A stretch of 40,230 bases of DNA. It comes from an uncultured Lachnospiraceae bacterium. GTDB taxonomy: Bacteria > Bacillota > Clostridia > Lachnospirales > Lachnospiraceae. Positions 37,601-40,230 of the stretch are shown one piece after another. The notes beneath the pieces are model-generated. The model saw only the letters and a list, made by a program, of their open reading frames with translations. It had not been told where the DNA came from and searched no databases. The first letter of the stretch is position 1; the number at the start of each line of letters is the position of its first letter. Both the position numbers and the translations under genes were made by a program. The DNA lies in NCBI GenBank assembly GCA_946631295.1, contig CAMOZY010000017.1, forward strand, positions 1 through 40,230, in the 5' to 3' direction.

Positions 37601-37736
37601 GCGGAGCATGTCCTGAAGTACGTCCAGCAGAATTACCTGATGATCTTCTGCCCTGTGAAGTATTACGGTTAGGTGCAGCATTTCTGCTGCCTCCACCCAG
37701 TCTTTGATTGTTATTTCCGGTAGTACGCTGAGCCAT
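34653..37736 (-). CDS. FtsK/SpoIIIE DNA translocase
   Basis: A 1027-residue protein with an Arg/Asn/Gly-rich cytosolic N-terminal tail (about 1-58), four TM helices (about 61-205), a long charged, disordered linker (about 210-540) and the motor. The motor has Walker A [9 protein letters not shown] (about 655), Walker B [12 protein letters not shown] (about 780), [24 protein letters not shown] and the C-terminal DNA-reading gamma winged helix ([39 protein letters not shown]). It pumps DNA at the division or sporulation septum. FtsK and SpoIIIE roles cannot be separated by sequence alone. It precedes fhs by 73 bases and follows the GT-C-like gene by 15. Confidence 0.95.
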   Translation of the reverse strand: [1027 protein letters not shown]

Positions 37737-37751
37737 TAATACACAAATCCT

Positions 37752-40055
37752 TTAAACATCATAATCGTCATCATCCGATATCGTAATATCATAATCGGAA
37801 TTAGAATCATTAAGATCAACATCGTATTCCATCACCTTACGCTCTGTCTTTCTTGCGGGATGAGGAATGGGATTTTCGAGCAGAACCGCACCGTTTGGAG
37901 CAATTTCAGGAGCATGAGCGCTCTCTTTACCTGCTTCATTTTTCTGAGATGCTGCGGACTGAACCTCATCAGCATCCGATACGCCTGTTTTAGTCTGAAC
38001 TGTCTTTACTTCCGGACCATTTACTTTTGCCGGATCGTTTACAGAGGCTGAATCAGACTTTGCCTCGTCGTCTTTGTTATTCTGAGTTCCCAGTTTTATT
38101 TCCTGAGAAACGCCTGCCGCCTTGTTTTTCTCATTGAGAGCCTGCATCCATGCACCGGGTCTTCTTCTGTACTCGGGCTTGAGCTGAGGCTTTCCGTAAG
38201 GGACATAAACGGATTTTTTCTTCTCTTCAGGTTCTGCTGTAGTTTCAGCAGAAGAAGTCTGCTGAAGTGTCTGAGTATCTACATTTTCAGTTGTGGTTCC
38301 CGAAGCAAATGAAACCTGTGAAGCATGCGAAGGAACTGCTGCAGGTGCCTCTGCAGGCTGCTCGGGAGGAAGTGAAGCCTGAATTGCCTGTGATGTAAGC
38401 TGGCCCTGTGAAATATGAGGCTTGGTATCCTGACCTGGCCTTGGAAGGATCACCGCATCAAACATCTCCATGGGAGTATATTCTCTGGGAGTTTCTGCAG
38501 ATGACTGTGAATCCGATGAAGCTGACTGAGCGGCTGAAACCGAAGACTGTGCACCAACTGCAGACGGCTGAACATCACTTACAGGAGGCTGTACAAATCC
38601 ATCATAAGTATTTCCTGCAGAACCTTTATCCGATGACTCGCTGTTGACAGCCTCTTTTGAATCGCTTTGCATCTCTTCACCAGTTTCTGGAGATACAGGA
38701 TCAGGTTCCGGTTTTATATCAAGATCAGACAGATCGTCAAATTCAATCGATGGTGCTGCATTCTTAAGCCCAGAAGGAACATAGCCCTTATCGGGAGCTG
38801 AAAATTCATTGTCATACATCTCGGCACTCGCTTTGAAAACGTCACCCGTAATCTGCGCAGGAAAAAGTTCCCTGAATGAAATACCTGCGATCAGTGCACC
38901 GAGCATAAAGAAGATTTCTCTTCCGTCATTTTCAAGATAAGTCATCCCGAAATTGTTGATGATAAGGATCATGATCATGGAAAGCATAAGTATAAGCCTG
39001 TTTTCTTCCTCCGAGAAGAAACAGACGAATATTCCAAGAGCTGTGATCAATGCCATTATCACTATCTCGTCATATGAAGTCATATACGAGAAACCAAGTG
39101 AGAACATACCGGACGGCTTATAGAGTGAACATATTGAAGACAGCGTTGTGAAAGGATTCGAAGAAGTCAGATACGAATCAACAAAAATAAGAAGAACAAG
39201 GCCAAACACAACAGATACAAGAGTAAAGAACATCTTGCTCATCCTGAGTCCGAAGCTGTTGTCATCTTCTTCACTCAAATCATTTAAAAGAATACCGAAA
39301 ACAAAAGGAATAAGAACAAGTCCTGCGATATCCGCATAAATACAGACTGCGACAAGAAGTCCCGAAATAAGATAACTGAAAAACTTGCCTGTTGAAGCAG
39401 GAATACAGATGCTGAGAACAAAAAGAGTAAGCGTTACGAGTAAAAATACAAGATTTCTGGAATTTAAAGTGAGTGATTCATGAACAGAAAAACCCGTGAT
39501 AGTCCAGAACGCGGTAAAGAACAGAGCCGGAACGATACCAAGCATTTTTCTGAATGCCGCAAATCCAAGGATCACTGCGGCAAGCTGCAGAACGCAGTTG
39601 AATATTGCTGCTATAAAGACGCGGTTCCCGAAAAGAAAAAAGATTCCGTGGAGAATTGTAAGATACCAGTCATCGGAAGCATGAACATAGTGTCTCATCT
39701 CCCCGCCGGTAACCTTGGCAAGTTCAAAATACACATTACCGCCAAGTCCGTTCGATGAATAAAAAACGAACCTGAAAATGATCGAGAAAACAAGCAGTAC
39801 CGCAAAAATGATAATACCGATAAGATCTCCTTTTTCGGCAAGAGCCTTGAACTTATCGGAACCTGCAGTAAAGGAAAGAACCTTTTTAAGGCCCAGGCCA
39901 AGCGCCATAATGACAGCAAACGCTATAAGACCCGGTAAATAAGAAAAACCGAATCCCTCAGCGGCATCCATGATCGTGATGATGCAGAGCGCGCTTGCTA
40001 CGAGCACATATATGGCATTTATAACGATACTGGCCTTAGTCTTCCGAAGAGTCAT
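37752..40055 (-). CDS. GT-C-like polytopic membrane protein with long disordered acidic tail
   Basis: A 767-residue protein with about 10-12 TM helices in residues 1-400 and a first large outward loop carrying polar residues (VTGGEMRHYVHASDDWYLTI), reminiscent of GT-C membrane glycosyltransferases. I cannot identify a catalytic DD/ED motif with certainty. Residues about 410-767 are low-complexity, rich in Ser, Gln, Glu, Pro and Ala, ending in a very acidic NDSNSDYDITISDDDDYDV; a cytosolic disordered tail is likely. The start lies inside the upstream GT2 frame (20-base overlap), with AAAAGG 9 bases upstream. A GT2 next door would fit lipid-linked sugar synthesis followed by transfer. Confidence 0.65.
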   Translation of the reverse strand: MTLRKTKASIVINAIYVLVASALCIITIMDAAEGFGFSYLPGLIAFAVIMALGLGLKKVLSFTAGSDKFKALAEKGDLIGIIIFAVLLVFSIIFRFVFYSSNGLGGNVYFELAKVTGGEMRHYVHASDDWYLTILHGIFFLFGNRVFIAAIFNCVLQLAAVILGFAAFRKMLGIVPALFFTAFWTITGFSVHESLTLNSRNLVFLLVTLTLFVLSICIPASTGKFFSYLISGLLVAVCIYADIAGLVLIPFVFGILLNDLSEEDDNSFGLRMSKMFFTLVSVVFGLVLLIFVDSYLTSSNPFTTLSSICSLYKPSGMFSLGFSYMTSYDEIVIMALITALGIFVCFFSEEENRLILMLSMIMILIINNFGMTYLENDGREIFFMLGALIAGISFRELFPAQITGDVFKASAEMYDNEFSAPDKGYVPSGLKNAAPSIEFDDLSDLDIKPEPDPVSPETGEEMQSDSKEAVNSESSDKGSAGNTYDGFVQPPVSDVQPSAVGAQSSVSAAQSASSDSQSSAETPREYTPMEMFDAVILPRPGQDTKPHISQGQLTSQAIQASLPPEQPAEAPAAVPSHASQVSFASGTTTENVDTQTLQQTSSAETTAEPEEKKKSVYVPYGKPQLKPEYRRRPGAWMQALNEKNKAAGVSQEIKLGTQNNKDDEAKSDSASVNDPAKVNGPEVKTVQTKTGVSDADEVQSAASQKNEAGKESAHAPEIAPNGAVLLENPIPHPARKTERKVMEYDVDLNDSNSDYDITISDDDDYDV

Positions 40056-40230
40056 CAGTTAAAACCTTTTCAATGTTATATCTGGGTCTTTGTTTGACCT
40101 CAATATAGGTCTTGCCGACATATTTTCCGACAAGTCCGATAGCAAGAAGTTGCATACCGCCCAGGAACCATATCGAAATAATAATCGATGTCCAGCCCGG
40201 TTCAACGTTTCCCGTAAAATACGAAACAAG
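40036..40230 (-). CDS. C-terminal end of GT2 glycosyltransferase, GtrB/polyprenyl-phosphate type (5' cut by window)
   Basis: The visible 64 residues read LVSYFTGNVEPGWTSIIIS, then a TM helix, and end in GLVGKYVGKTYIEVKQRPRY plus a short acidic tail. The motifs 'EPGWTS' and 'GEYIGK-x-Y-x-E-x-K-x-RP' mark the C-terminal membrane part of family 2 glycosyltransferases that load sugars onto polyprenyl phosphate. The catalytic domain lies beyond the right edge. Its last 20 bases overlap the next gene. Confidence 0.8.
   Translation of the reverse strand, partial: LVSYFTGNVEPGWTSIIISIWFLGGMQLLAIGLVGKYVGKTYIEVKQRPRYNIEKVLTDDSSED

Overview
The window looks like chromosomal DNA from a Gram-positive anaerobe of the Clostridia, most likely Lachnospiraceae in the Butyrivibrio/Pseudobutyrivibrio range. 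This is inferred from moderate G+C, AGGAGG-type ribosome sites, a secreted cellulase with an Asn-rich linker, an NfnAB-type electron-bifurcating pair, formate-tetrahydrofolate ligase next to FolD, and zinc-ribbon/transmembrane sensor-like proteins. Coding density is high: no gap exceeds about 210 bases. I see no tRNA, rRNA, CRISPR array, insertion sequence or prophage gene. It reads as a core housekeeping segment with a few lineage-specific genes.

Layout. Bases 1-1537 (minus) hold the 3'-truncated yajC and tgt. Bases 1689-6409 (minus) are a tight four-gene run behind a good sigma-A promoter: a GlgX-like GH13 protein, a DUF5662 protein, aroC and a lactonase-family beta-propeller. Bases 6598-8502 (minus) encode a zinc-ribbon/TM/FecR protein that ends at a strong hairpin terminator. 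Bases 8678-12875 (plus) encode a UvrD/PcrA-like helicase and a membrane-tethered GH5 cellulase, followed by a terminator at 12952-12984. Bases 13035-17403 (minus) are proB, 5-formyl-THF cyclo-ligase, proA and gltX behind a near-consensus promoter. Bases 17609-19357 (plus) encode a membrane GGDEF-EAL protein.

From 19399 to the right edge everything is on the minus strand with very short gaps. In transcription order: the end of a GT2 glycosyltransferase, a GT-C-like membrane protein, ftsK/spoIIIE, fhs, folD, a second zinc-ribbon/TM protein, the nfnA/nfnB-type pair, a small membrane protein, rlmH, nth, a pyrimidine-nucleoside phosphorylase, phoH, ybeY, a MOP-superfamily flippase-like protein, and two FAD-dependent oxidoreductases.

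Themes. Glutamate use: proB, proA and gltX. One-carbon and NADPH metabolism: fhs, folD, nfnAB and the cyclo-ligase. RNA maturation: tgt, ybeY, rlmH and phoH. Envelope and polysaccharide work: GT2, the GT-C-like protein, the flippase and the cellulase.

The most unusual gene is the GH13 protein at 4553-6409. It keeps the GlgX framework, but every catalytic region is substituted, so it is probably a pseudoenzyme or carbohydrate-sensing protein rather than a debranching enzyme. Other points worth a second look are two otherwise unrelated proteins that share the same N-terminal zinc-ribbon cysteine spacing followed by one TM helix, and the glutamate-consuming proB-to-gltX gene run.
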